Of a stretch of DNA of 64,000 nucleotides, positions 36,730 to 50,300 are shown one piece after another. Both the position numbers and the translations under genes were made by a program. Each line of letters opens with the position of its first letter. Position 1 is the first letter of the stretch. Source of the stretch: Flavobacterium ginsengisoli (GTDB lineage Bacteria > Bacteroidota > Bacteroidia > Flavobacteriales > Flavobacteriaceae); assembly GCF_029625315.1 (NCBI RefSeq), contig NZ_CP121110.1:1479501-1543500 (forward strand), given 5' to 3'. The notes beneath the pieces are model-generated. The model saw only the letters and a list, made by a program, of their open reading frames with translations, was not told the origin of the DNA and ran no database searches.

Positions 36730-37509
36730 ATGGTAAAACTAAAAAAGTATAACGGATTTTTAAAACTTTTTGTTATATTCTTAACACTTTTTTTAATCTC
36801 TTCATGTAGTAAGAATAACTACAATTTAACAAAAATTGAAGGGAAACAGGTTCCAGTTACTGAAAACGCTGGAGAAACTTCTGAAATTGAAAACTTCATT
36901 AAACCTTATCGCGATCATATCAATCAGGATTTGGATAATGTTTTGGCTTATTGCCCAGAAACACTTGACAAAAGCACAGGGAAATGGCAAACTGGCATTG
37001 GGAGCTTGATGGCAGATGTTTGTGTACAAAGAGGAAACATTGTTTTTAATGCTAGAGAAAAGAAAGATATTGACCTATGTCTTTTAAATCATGGTGGTAT
37101 TCGCGCTATTCTTCCAAAAGGAAATGTTACAACAAGATCGGCTTTCGAAATTATGCCTTTTGAGAACAGCTTGGTTGTTATGGCTTTAAAAGGTGAACAA
37201 ATATTAGAAATCGCGGCTTATATTATTAAGGAGAAAAAACCTCAACCATTGTCTGGAATGACTTTTACAATTACAAAAGACAACAAGGCAAAAAACATCA
37301 TGATACAAGGTAAACCATTAGACCTAAACAAGACGTATTATGTTGCTACAAATGACTATTTGGCAAATGGAGGAGACAGCATGACTTTCTTTGCAAAAAG
37401 CACTCAAAAGTTTGACTTAAATTACAAACTTAGAGATGTACTAATTGATTATTTTAAAGAAGTAGACACGGTTGTTGCTCCAAAAAATATCAGAATTACA
37501 GAAGAATAA
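36730..37509 (+). CDS. 5'-nucleotidase C-terminal domain lipoprotein (half of a split enzyme)
   Basis: 259 residues. A lipobox (LISSC, Cys about 27) is followed by a single 5'-nucleotidase C-terminal domain: SLMADVCVQRGN, DLCLLNHGGIRAILPKGNVT, FEIMPFENSLVVM, and the ATNDYLANGGDSMTFF loop. This domain normally gives nucleotide specificity in UshA-like enzymes but has no metal site. The metallophosphatase half is encoded as a separate gene 129 bases downstream, so the two probably work together in the periplasm, recovering nucleosides and phosphate. Confidence 0.88.
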   Translation: MVKLKKYNGFLKLFVIFLTLFLISSCSKNNYNLTKIEGKQVPVTENAGETSEIENFIKPYRDHINQDLDNVLAYCPETLDKSTGKWQTGIGSLMADVCVQRGNIVFNAREKKDIDLCLLNHGGIRAILPKGNVTTRSAFEIMPFENSLVVMALKGEQILEIAAYIIKEKKPQPLSGMTFTITKDNKAKNIMIQGKPLDLNKTYYVATNDYLANGGDSMTFFAKSTQKFDLNYKLRDVLIDYFKEVDTVVAPKNIRITEE

Positions 37510-37518
37510 AAAGGGTTC

Positions 37519-37595
37519 GCCACGAATTACACAAATTCGCACAAATTAAAAAAATCCTTAAAAAATAATTTGTGTTAATTAGCGAAATTAGTGGC
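37519..37595. repeat. Imperfect palindromic intergenic element with GCCAC ends
   Basis: Arms 37519-37547 (begins GCCACGAATTACACAAATT) and 37567-37595, about 29 bases with some six mismatches and a 19-base AT-rich centre. It shares the GCCACGAA core with the element at 13868-13909. It lies between the two halves of the split 5'-nucleotidase. Confidence 0.75.
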
Positions 37596-37638
37596 TAAAA
37601 AAAATAAACTACATAGCCTCTGGCAAAAAATATATAAA

Positions 37639-38536
37639 ATGAAAAGAAGAGAGTTTATCGAAAAAACAGCGACAAGTACTGCCCTATTGAGTTTAGGATT
37701 GTCTTTGAGCAGTTTTGAAAGTAACGATATTAAACATTTAACAATTCTACATACTAATGATGTGCATAGTCACATTGACCCTTTTCCTGCTGATGATCCG
37801 CGTAATCCTAACAAAGGCGGGGTGTCTCGTCGTGCGGCATTGATTGAAACGATTCGAAGAGAAAATCCGAATGTACTCTTATTGGATGCTGGAGATATTT
37901 TTCAGGGAACTCCATATTTTAATTATTATGGAGGTGAGTTGGAGTTCAAATTAATGAGTATGATGAAATATGATGCTTCTACAATTGGAAACCACGATTT
38001 TGATAATGGTCTTGACGGATTATATGCTCAGCTTCCGCATGCAACGTTCGACTTTATCAACTCTAACTACGATTTTAAAAATACGGTTATGGACGGACAT
38101 GTAAAACCGTACAAAATCTTTAACAAAAACGGAATTAAAATTGGTGTTTTTGGTGTTGGAATCGAATTGCAAGGTTTAGTAGACAAAAAGTTATACTTGG
38201 AAACAGTTTACAACAACCCAGTAGAAGTTGCTCAAGATATGACAAAGCTTTTGAAAAAGGAGCAAAAATGTGATTTGGTAATTTGTCTTTCGCATTTAGG
38301 TTATAAATACAAAGATGATCCAACAAAAATTAGTGATTTGACATTTGCTGAACAAACACAAGATATTGACTTAATTATTGGAGGACATACTCATACTTTC
38401 TTAGAGAAACCTACAATTGTAAAAAATAAGGATGGAAAAGATGTTTTGGTAAATCAAGTTGGATGCTACGGAATTAATTTAGGTCGTATCGATTTCTATT
38501 TTGACAAAAACAAAGCACATACCAACCAAAGTGCAA

Positions 38537-38550
<14 letters not shown>
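37639..38550 (+). CDS. Metallophosphatase, 5'-nucleotidase N-terminal domain (half of a split enzyme)
   Basis: 303 residues from the ATG at 37639, chosen because it opens a signal segment KRREFIEKTATSTALLSLGLS, like a twin-arginine leader without the second Arg pair in canonical form. An earlier in-frame GTG lies in a repeat. The calcineurin-like site is complete: LHTNDVHSH, DAGDIFQGTPYFNYYGG, TIGNHDFDNG, CLSHLGYKY and IGGHTHTF. It hydrolyses nucleotide phosphate esters, probably in the periplasm, paired with the C-terminal-domain lipoprotein encoded just before it. Confidence 0.9.
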
Positions 38551-41288
<2,738 letters not shown>

Positions 41289-41325
41289 TCAAATGCAGAA
41301 AAAATAAAAGTTTTAAAAAATCAAA

Positions 41326-41355
41326 AATCAGACTGCAAATTCATGCAGTCTGATT
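41326..41355 (-). terminator. Hairpin downstream of the OmpA-like gene
   Basis: Perfect 12-pair stem AATCAGACTGCA / TGCAGTCTGATT with a 6-base loop. A T-rich run follows on the minus strand. The rest of 41223-41464 shows nothing else. Confidence 0.75.
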
Positions 41356-41464
41356 CTCTCCTTGTCCATTATTCTTAAAAAGAATTTAAAAAACCAACTT
41401 CCAAATGGTTTCGACGTTTTATATTTTAAACTGAAAATCAATACTTTACAGCGAAAATATAAAA

Positions 41465-43403
41465 TTATTTTTGAATAATGATAAAATCTGAACGTCTATT
41501 TTGCACATGCTCTTCTTCAGAACATTTTACACCATTTTTACATCTATTGACTAATCGAGTTTCTCCATACCCAATTGCGCTTTCGATTCTAGAGGCATCT
41601 ATACCTTGCGAAAGAATATAATCACGAGTTGATTTTGCTCTATTGTCTGAAAGTTTTAAATTATACGCATCTTTTCCGCGTGAATCTGTATGAGATTCAA
41701 TTTTGATTCTAATGTTTGGAAATTTCTGCATGACAAAGACAACTTTAGACAATTCTTCAACTGCTTTTGGAGTGATATTGTACTTGTTATAATCAAAATA
41801 AATTGGATTTACATCGACTTTTTCAACTCCTTGTTTTTTAACAACCAAATCATCATAATTGCTCAATTCAAAATTTACATCTTTTATTTCGCCACCATTT
41901 TCTGAAGTGGTTTCTACAGTTTTATCGTCACTGCTGTAATTTGGTTTTGCCGCAATCATTTTGACAACTTTGTTGCAAGGCACTTCGATAGCATATTTTC
42001 CGTCAAAATTTGTTTTGGTTTCACCTAAAATTTCGCTAAAAGAATTGTAAGCCATTATTGTAACATCTGTTAAAGGCTTTTTCGTTTTGTGATCTATAGC
42101 CATTCCAGAAATACTTTGATTGCAAACAGGTTTTCCTTTTACAAAAGAATAAATGTCATCATCACCTTTTCCTCCCTCTCTATTTGAAGAAAAATAGCCG
42201 TAAGAATCTGTCTTATCAATTATAAAAGAAAAGTCGTCTTTATTACTATTTATAGGTGCTCCAAGGTTTTTTGGTGTAGAAAAAGTTCCATCTGGCAGAA
42301 GTTTACTTTCGTAAACATCCAAATCTCCCCATCCATAATGTCCATCAGAAGAAAAATATAAGACTCCGTTTTGGAAGAATGGAAAAACCTCATTACCAAT
42401 GGTGTTAATATTTGCTCCTAGATTCTGAGGCGAGCTCATTGTACCATCTGCTTGCGATTTTTACCATATAAAGATCGGTTTCGCCTTGTCCTCCTGGCAT
42501 ATCTGAAGCAAAGAAGAGAAATTGTCCATCTTCGCTTAATGCAGGATGTCCAACAGAGTAATCGTTGCTGTCAAAAAATACTTTCTGCGGATTTTCTAGT
42601 TTATTGTTAACAATTGATCCTTTGATAATTTGAAAATTATTGACTTTTGCTTCATCAACGACTAGTTTATTTTTCTTAACAATATTGGTTGAATAATACA
42701 TTGTTTTTCCTTCGCTATCAAAACTGGCTGTTGCCTCATGGTATTTAGTCATGACGTTTGGAATAAAAACTGTTTCGTTAAATAAACTTCCATCTGCTGG
42801 ATTTCTCTCAGCAACATACAAATTAAGAAAAGGCTGATTGTTCCAAGTATACAATTTTTCGCTGAACTTTGTCGTGTCTCTGGCAGATGTAAATACTATA
42901 TTGTCTTTAAAAAATGTGGCTCCAAAATCTGATTTGCTAGTATTAATATCAAGATTTTTAATCGTATAAAGAGGTTTTGCTTTTGCAATGCTGTCCATGT
43001 ATTTTTTTTGGGCAACGTATCTATTAATCTCTGCTTTATCACCTTTTTTATCTAAATATTCTTTTGTGATTTTATCGGCTTCGTCATAATCCATAACGGC
43101 TTTCATAGATTGAATATAGCGTAGGTAATAAATATCAGTCAGATTATTTCCTTGAACTTCATACAATTTTCTATACCATTTAAGGGCGTTTCTAGAATCA
43201 GAAATAAAATAATAGGAATCTGCCGCATTCTTCAAAGTCTGTGCTGATGGATCTTTTATATTTTGCAAACATTCTTCGTAAGCTTTTGAGGCATCTAAGT
43301 ACGAGAAGTTTCTAAACAAAGCATCAGCTTTCTTCAAATTAGTTTTTTGAGCGAAACTAAATGTAACGCTCAAAATTAAACATAGGATATATAGTTTTCT
43401 CAT
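41465..43403 (-). CDS. OmpA-family protein with PD40 repeats, T9SS-associated (one-base insertion near 42450)
   Basis: A signal peptide ends SVTFSFAQ. An N-terminal TPR part (residues 20-110) and PD40/WD40-like propeller segments (GHPALSEDGQFLFFASDMPGG, NGVLYFSSDGHYGWGDLDVY) follow, then a carboxypeptidase-regulatory-like domain and a C-terminal OmpA peptidoglycan-binding domain (KIESHTDSRGKDAYNLKLSDNRA). Deleting one A at 42449-42455 rejoins MVKIAS with DGTMSSPQNLG, giving about 645 residues. It is co-transcribed with the SprF-like and adhesin genes, as with SprB clusters, and probably anchors the secretion or adhesin complex to the cell wall. Confidence 0.88.
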
Positions 43404-43414
43404 AAGTTTTGTTT

Positions 43415-44347
43415 TTAGAAGAATCGAGGAGATTTAATTTTGCTTTGGTTTTTCACAAATTGATAACGCAAGATGAATTCATGCGAACCATCATTGTATT
43501 TGTTCAATTGGCTTACAGTATAATCAAAAGCATATCCAAGATAGAAACTTGGTGATATTTGAAAACCTGCCAATATGCTTATCGAATCATCTGTTCGATA
43601 TGCTCCTCCTATAACAAACTTTTCCTGAATCATGAAATTTGCTGATATATCTGCGGTAAGTGGTGCTCCGCTGACTGCTTTAACTAAAAATGCTGGTTTA
43701 AATTTCAAATTTGGATTCAAATCAAAAACATAACCTCCCATTAAATAGTAGTGCAAACGATCATAATCTATAGATTCTTTTACATCGTCATAGTAATCAT
43801 TCTGAATAAAACTTGGAATAGAGAATCCAACATACCATTTTTGTGTGTAATAGTAAACACCTGCCCCTACTGCTAATTTCATCTGATTGTTAATGTTCTG
43901 ATTTAACAAAACGTCGTCATCATCATAGTATCTTCCTTTGGACCAATCGATGTTTAACACTCTCGTACCGGCTTTTATACCAAAAGCCAATCTTTTTTCA
44001 TACCCAAGAGGGATTGAATAAGAGAAATTTCCATCAAGATACAATTCGTTGGAAGGTCCAATTTTATCATTAACAACACTCAAACCTAATCCTAATTTTT
44101 CATTTCTAAGAGGAGAATGAATCGAGAAAGATTGTGTTTCTGGCGCACCTGGCATTCCTACCCATTGAGAACGATATAAAAGAGTCGCTTCTATGGTTCC
44201 GGTAGACCCAGCATAAGCTGGGTTTACCGCCATAGTATTATACATATACTGGGTATATTCGGGATCTTGTTGTGCCGAAGCACAAACCGTGATAAAAGAA
44301 CATATTAAAATTAAATACGTTTCTAATGATTTTATATATAGTTTCAT
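43415..44347 (-). CDS. PorP/SprF-family type IX secretion membrane protein
   Basis: 310 residues with a signal peptide ending in CASAQ. The start QQDPEYTQYMYNTMAVNPAYAGS is the PorP/SprF fingerprint, followed by an outer-membrane beta-barrel (LSVVNDKIGPSNELYLDGNFSYSIPL, KAGTRVLNIDWSKG). SprF-like proteins help export or hold their neighbouring type-B-sorted adhesin. It stands between the adhesin (48 bases upstream) and the OmpA-like gene (11 bases downstream). Confidence 0.93.
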   Translation of the reverse strand: MKLYIKSLETYLILICSFITVCASAQQDPEYTQYMYNTMAVNPAYAGSTGTIEATLLYRSQWVGMPGAPETQSFSIHSPLRNEKLGLGLSVVNDKIGPSNELYLDGNFSYSIPLGYEKRLAFGIKAGTRVLNIDWSKGRYYDDDDVLLNQNINNQMKLAVGAGVYYYTQKWYVGFSIPSFIQNDYYDDVKESIDYDRLHYYLMGGYVFDLNPNLKFKPAFLVKAVSGAPLTADISANFMIQEKFVIGGAYRTDDSISILAGFQISPSFYLGYAFDYTVSQLNKYNDGSHEFILRYQFVKNQSKIKSPRFF

Positions 44348-44394
44348 AACGATACTTATTTAGTTTAATTAATTAGATGATTAATAGAAGTGGA

Positions 44395-47300
44395 TTATCT
44401 CATAATAGATAACCAGCCTTTTTTAACCGTTCCATCTCCAATGGTTATCACATAAAAATAAGTACCTGTTGGCAACATATCTCCTCTATTAACAACTCCG
44501 GATACATTTGCTGTACCATCCCAATCATTCTCATAGTGTGTTTTACTATACACTAACGCTCCATATCTATTAAACACTTTAAGTTCGTTGTTTGGATGAG
44601 ACTCGATACAATCAATTCTGAACAAATCATTTTTACCATCATTATTCGGAGTAAACTCATTGTAAACTGTCAAACAAATTGGCACTAATGTTACTGAAGC
44701 TGAGTTGTTTGTTGTATCAACATCTAAAGGAGTCGAAATTTCGATGGTTGCGACACTTGTGTAGTTTCCGCTTGGTAACACTTCTGCAACCACTGTTAGT
44801 ACTACACTTTGTCCAGCATTTAATGATGGAATTGTCCAAACCTGTGTTGCTGGATCGTATGTTCCTGCTGTTGCAGATGAACTTACTAATTGCAGACCAC
44901 TTGGAAGTAAATCACTAACGATCGTATTTATAAAATCGCCTTCGCCCACATTATTTACCGTTATTGTAAATGTTACCTGATCTCCAAAATTCGGAGTTGG
45001 ATTATCTACAGTGTGAGTAATTGTTAAATCTGAACAACTAGCAACAGTAACATTTAAAGTCTTAATTGTTCTTTCGTCACAATTATTAACATAAGCTACC
45101 GTTACTGTTCCAGGACCAATATCTGACCAAGAAACTGTTACAGATCCGTCGTTTGTACCTCCGCCTGAAACAATTGTACCACCGTTAATCGTCCATACGT
45201 AATTAGACTTACCATTTGCAATTGAATAAGTTACACCTTTGAAAACACATGGAGTATCATCTGTAGATGTGATCTGAACTGCAGCATCGTTTTCGAATGC
45301 AATTGTAACACCTAATCTCGGTCCGTTATCACAGCCATTAAACGTGTTAGCTAATGCTCCCGCATAATAAGTTGTCGCAGTAAGCTGAGTAGTATTTGCT
45401 AATGGTGTTCCTCCTGTCGCAGACGCATACCAAACTACATTTGCTTCATTTACAAAAATATTCGCTAAAGTTGGTATAGCAGATAAACAGAAGGTTTGCG
45501 TTGTTCTTGGTGTTGTTATTACACTTGGAGAATTCACATTTACAATTACTGCTAATCTTACAGGATTCTCACAACCATTAGCGCTTGAAACTGCACCATA
45601 GTAAGTACCTGTTGCTAAAGCTGTTGTTGGTGGAATTGCTGTTCCGTCTGTCGCTGTACTATACCACACAACATTTGCTTCGTTAACTTGGATATTTGCA
45701 ACTGTTGGCGAATTTAATGTACAGAAGTTTTGAGTTGTATCATTTGTAGTTGGCGTTGAACTAGGATTATTTACAGTAACCGTTACTTGTAAACGAGTTG
45801 AGCTTTCACAACCAGACGGATCAACAATATTTCCGTAATAAATTCCAGAAGCAAGTAATGTGCCTGCTGGTATTGCCGTTCCTCCTGTTGCAGCAGTAAA
45901 CCATGTTACATTGCTTTCGTTAACTTGTATACTTTCAACAGTTGGCCCATTTACAGAACAGAAAGTTTGTGCTGTATTATTTGTTGTTGGATTTAATGTA
46001 TTACCAACTGTTATAGCTACTTGTAATCTTACACTGCTTTCACATCCTGTTGTTGGATCTTTTATTGCTCCAAAATAAGTTCTTGTAGTTAATGCATCTG
46101 TTGAAGCAAAAGCCGTTCCTCCAGTTTGTGTAGCATACCAAACTACATTGCTTTCATTCACTTGAATATTGGCAACTGTTGGATTTGTTCCTGTACAGAA
46201 AGTCTGCGCTACAGCATTTGTCGTTGGCGTTGCAGGATCGGTAACATTGACTGCAACTGGAAGTCTTGTAGCACTTTCGCAGTTTGTAGCCGCGTCTTTA
46301 ATTGCCGCATAATATGTTCCGCTGGTTAAAGCTGTTGTCGGAGCTATTAGTGTTCCACCTGTTGCAGCTGTATACCATACAATATTAGCTTCATTAAACA
46401 GAACGCTTGCAAAAGTTGGCGCGTTAACTGTACAGAAGTTTTGTGTTCCCGCAGTCACTAATGTTGGAGTTCCAGGATCGCTTACATTTACATTAACAGT
46501 TAATCTTGCAGCGCTTTCGCAGCCTGTTGTAGGATCTGAAATCGCAACGAAAATACTGGCCTGTCGTTAAAACTGCTGTCGGAGCAATTGCTGTTCCGCC
46601 TGTTAGAGCTGTATACCAGACAATATTTGTTTGATTAGTCTGAATGCTTGCAAATGTTGGCAGGTCTTCCTTACAGAAGTTTTGCGTTCCCGCTGTAACT
46701 AAAGTAGGAGTTCCCGGATCATTTACAATTACTGTAACTGCCAATCTTACCGAACTTTCGCATCCTGTAACAGGATCTTTTACTGCTCCATAGTAGATTC
46801 TGCTTACCAATGCATCTGTTGATGCAAAAAGGTTTCCTGCCGTAGCCGCATCGTACCAAACCACGTTGCTTTCATTCACTTGGATATTGGCAACTGTTGG
46901 TGCAGCAGACAGACAGAAATTCTGAGTGCTTTGTGTAGTTGTTGGAGTTGCAGGATCTGTAACATTGACTGCAACTGGAAGTCTTGTAGCGCTTTCGCAA
47001 TTTGTAGTCGCGTCTTTAATAGCCGCATAATATGTTCCGCTTGTTAAAGCCGTTGCAGATGGAATCAATGTTCCGCCCGTTAAAGCAGTATACCATACAA
47101 TATTAGCCTCATTAAACAGAACGCTTGCAAAAGTTGGCGCGTTAACTGTACAGAAGTTTTGTGTTCCCGCAGTCACTAATGTTGGAGTTCCAGGATCGCT
47201 TACATTTACATTAACAGTTAATCTTGCGGCGCTTTCGCAGCCTGTTGTAGGATCTGAAATCGCGACGAAAATACTGGCCTGTCGTTAAAACTGCTGTCGG

Positions 47301-50300
47301 AGCAATTGCTGTTCCGCCTGTTAGAGCTGTATACCAGACAATATTTGTTTGATTAGTCTGAATGCTTGCAAATGTTGGCAGGTCTTCCTTACAGAAGTTT
47401 TGCGTTCCCGCTGTAACTAAAGTAGGAGTTCCCGGATCATTTACAATTACTGTAACTGCCAATCTTACCGAACTTTCGCATCCTGTAACAGGATCTTTTA
47501 CTGCTCCATAGTAGATTCTGCTTACCAATGCATCTGTTGATGCAAAAAGGTTTCCTGCCGTAGCCGCATCGTACCAAACCACGTTGCTTTCATTCACTTG
47601 GATATTGGCAACTGTTGGTGCAGCAGACAGACAGAAATTCTGAGTGCTTTGTGTAGTTGTTGGAGTTGCAGGATCTGTAACATTGACTGCAACTGGAAGT
47701 CTTGTAGCGCTTTCGCAATTTGTTATAAGATCTTTAATTGCAAGCATAATATGTACCGCTGGTTAAAGCCGTAGCAGATGGAATCAATGTTCCGCCTGTT
47801 AAAGCAGTGTACCAAACAATATTCGCCTCATTAAACTGAACGCTTGCAAATGTTGGCGCATTTACTGTACAGAAATTTTGTGTTCCCGCAGTTACTAATG
47901 TTGGAGTTCCCGGATCGTTTACATTTACTGTAACTGCCAATCTTACTGAACTTTCGCAGTCTGTAACCGGATCTTTAATTGCTCCATAATAGATTCTGCC
48001 TGTTAATAGATCTGTTGAAGCAAATGCTGTTCCTCCTGTAGCTGCATCATACCAAACTACATTGCTTTCATTCACTTGGATATTGGCAACTGCAGCAGCA
48101 GCAGACAGACAGAAATTCTGAGTACTCTGTGTAGTTGTTGGCGTTGCTGGATCTGTTACAATAATATCAACTGGAAGTCTTGTCGCACTTTCGCAGTTTG
48201 TTGTAAGATCTTTAATTGCCGCATAATATGTACCGCTGGTTAAAGCCGTAGCAGAAGAAATCAATGTTCCGCCTGTTAGAGCTGTATACCATACAATATT
48301 CGATTCATTAAACTGAACACTTGCAAAAGTAGGTCCATTAACCTTACAGAAGTTTTGTGTTCCAGTTGTAACTAAAGTCGGCGTTCCTGGATCGTTTAAG
48401 TTTACTGTCACTGCCAATCTCACTAGACTCTCACAGTCTGTAACCGGATCTTTAATTGCACCATAGTAGATTCTGCCTGTTAATAGATCTGTTGTAGCAA
48501 ATGCTGTTCCTCCTGTAGCCGCGTCATACCAAACCACATTGCTTTCATTCACTTGGATATTGGCAACTGTTGCAGCAAGCAGACAGACAGAAATCCTGAG
48601 TAGTATCTGTCGTTGTTGGCGTTGCAGGATCAGTCACAATTACATCAACTGGAAGTCTTGTAGCGCTTTCGCAGTTTGTTGTAAGATCATTAATTGCCGC
48701 ATAATATGTACCGCTGGTTAAAGCTGTTGTCGGAGCTATTAATGTTCCGCCTGTTGCAGCTGTATACCATACAATATTCGATTCATTAAACTGAATGCTT
48801 GCAAAAGTTGGCGCGTTAACTGTACAGAAGTTTTGTGTTCCTGCAGTCACTAATGTTGGAGTTCCAGGATCGTTTACAATTACTGTAACTTCTAATCTCA
48901 CTGAACTCTCGCAGTCTGTAATTGGATCTTTAATTGCTCCATAGTAGATTCTGCTTACCAATGCATCTGTTGATGCAAAAAGGTTTCCTCCTGTATCCGC
49001 ATCGTACCAAACCACATTGCTTTCATTCACTTGGATATTGGCAACTGTTGAAGCAGAAGACAGACAGAAATTCTGAGTGCTTTGTGTAGTTGTTGGAGTT
49101 GCCGGATCGGTAACATTGACTGCAACTGGAAGTCTTGTATTGCTTTCGCAGTTTGTAGTCGCGTCCTTAATAGCCGCATAATATGTACCGGTGGTTAAAG
49201 CCGTTGCAGATGGGATCAATGTTCCGCCTGTTAAAGCCGTGTACCAAACAATATTCGATTCATTAAACTGAACGCTAGCAAATGTTGGCGCATTAACTGT
49301 ACAGAAATTTTGCGTTCCCGCTGTCACTAATGTTGGAGTTCCCGGATCGTTTACATTTACTGTAACTGCCAATCTTACTGAACTTTCGCAACTTGTTAGC
49401 GCATCTGTAGCGGCTCCATAGTAGATTCTGCTTGTTAATAGATCTGTTGATGCAAATGCATTTCCTCCTGTAGCTGCATCATACCAAATTACATTACTTT
49501 CATTCACTTGAATGTTAGCAACCGTCGATGCACTAGACAAACAGAAATTCTGAGTCATATTTGTCGTTGTTGGTGTATTTGGGTCACTAACTATAATTGC
49601 CGCATGTTGCAATGTTCCTGCTAAATTTTCGCAAGTATTAGTGCTTGACACAGCAACATAATATGTTATTGGACTTACTGCTTTTGTCAAACCTGCGGCA
49701 GTCAAAATACCTGCAGCATTTATTGTATAAGTAACTCCCGCTATAACAGCTCCATTTGTAATAGGCTGTGTTTTATTTGCATCTAAATACCAAGTAAATA
49801 AAGGGCTTGATAATGTAGGTGCTGTTGGAGTTAATGATGCTGATAAGCCTGGGCAAACCGTTACATCATCTACTAAAATATCGTTTACTGTTGATGGAGG
49901 TAAAATTGTAAATGTGATTTGTTTTCTATCTGCAGCTGCAGTTTCACACAATTCATCTGAACTCACTCCAACAAAATAAGTATAAGTTCCTGGAATTAAT
50001 CCATTAACTATCAACTGAGCAGTTGTTTCACCTGTAACTAAGTCAGTTGTTGAACCATTTAATTTATACCAATGATAAACAGGATTCGTTAAAGCAGGTG
50101 TTCCTGTTAAACCCGTTGCTAAAGTTACAGATCCTGAAGCTGAACAAATTGAAGTTGCAGTTCCTCCATTTAATGTAATATTAGCCAAAGCATTTACTGG
50201 AGCAGTACCTTTTACTTCAACAGTAACTTCTCCTCTTGCATAACTTTCACAGCCATAACGTACTGGCTGCACGTAATATCTGTAAATACCTGCAGTTAAA

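Noticed and set aside
46126..46329. Plus-strand Cys-rich ORFs inside the adhesin
   Set aside because: They are antisense shadows of the repeated Ig modules and recur with the repeat.
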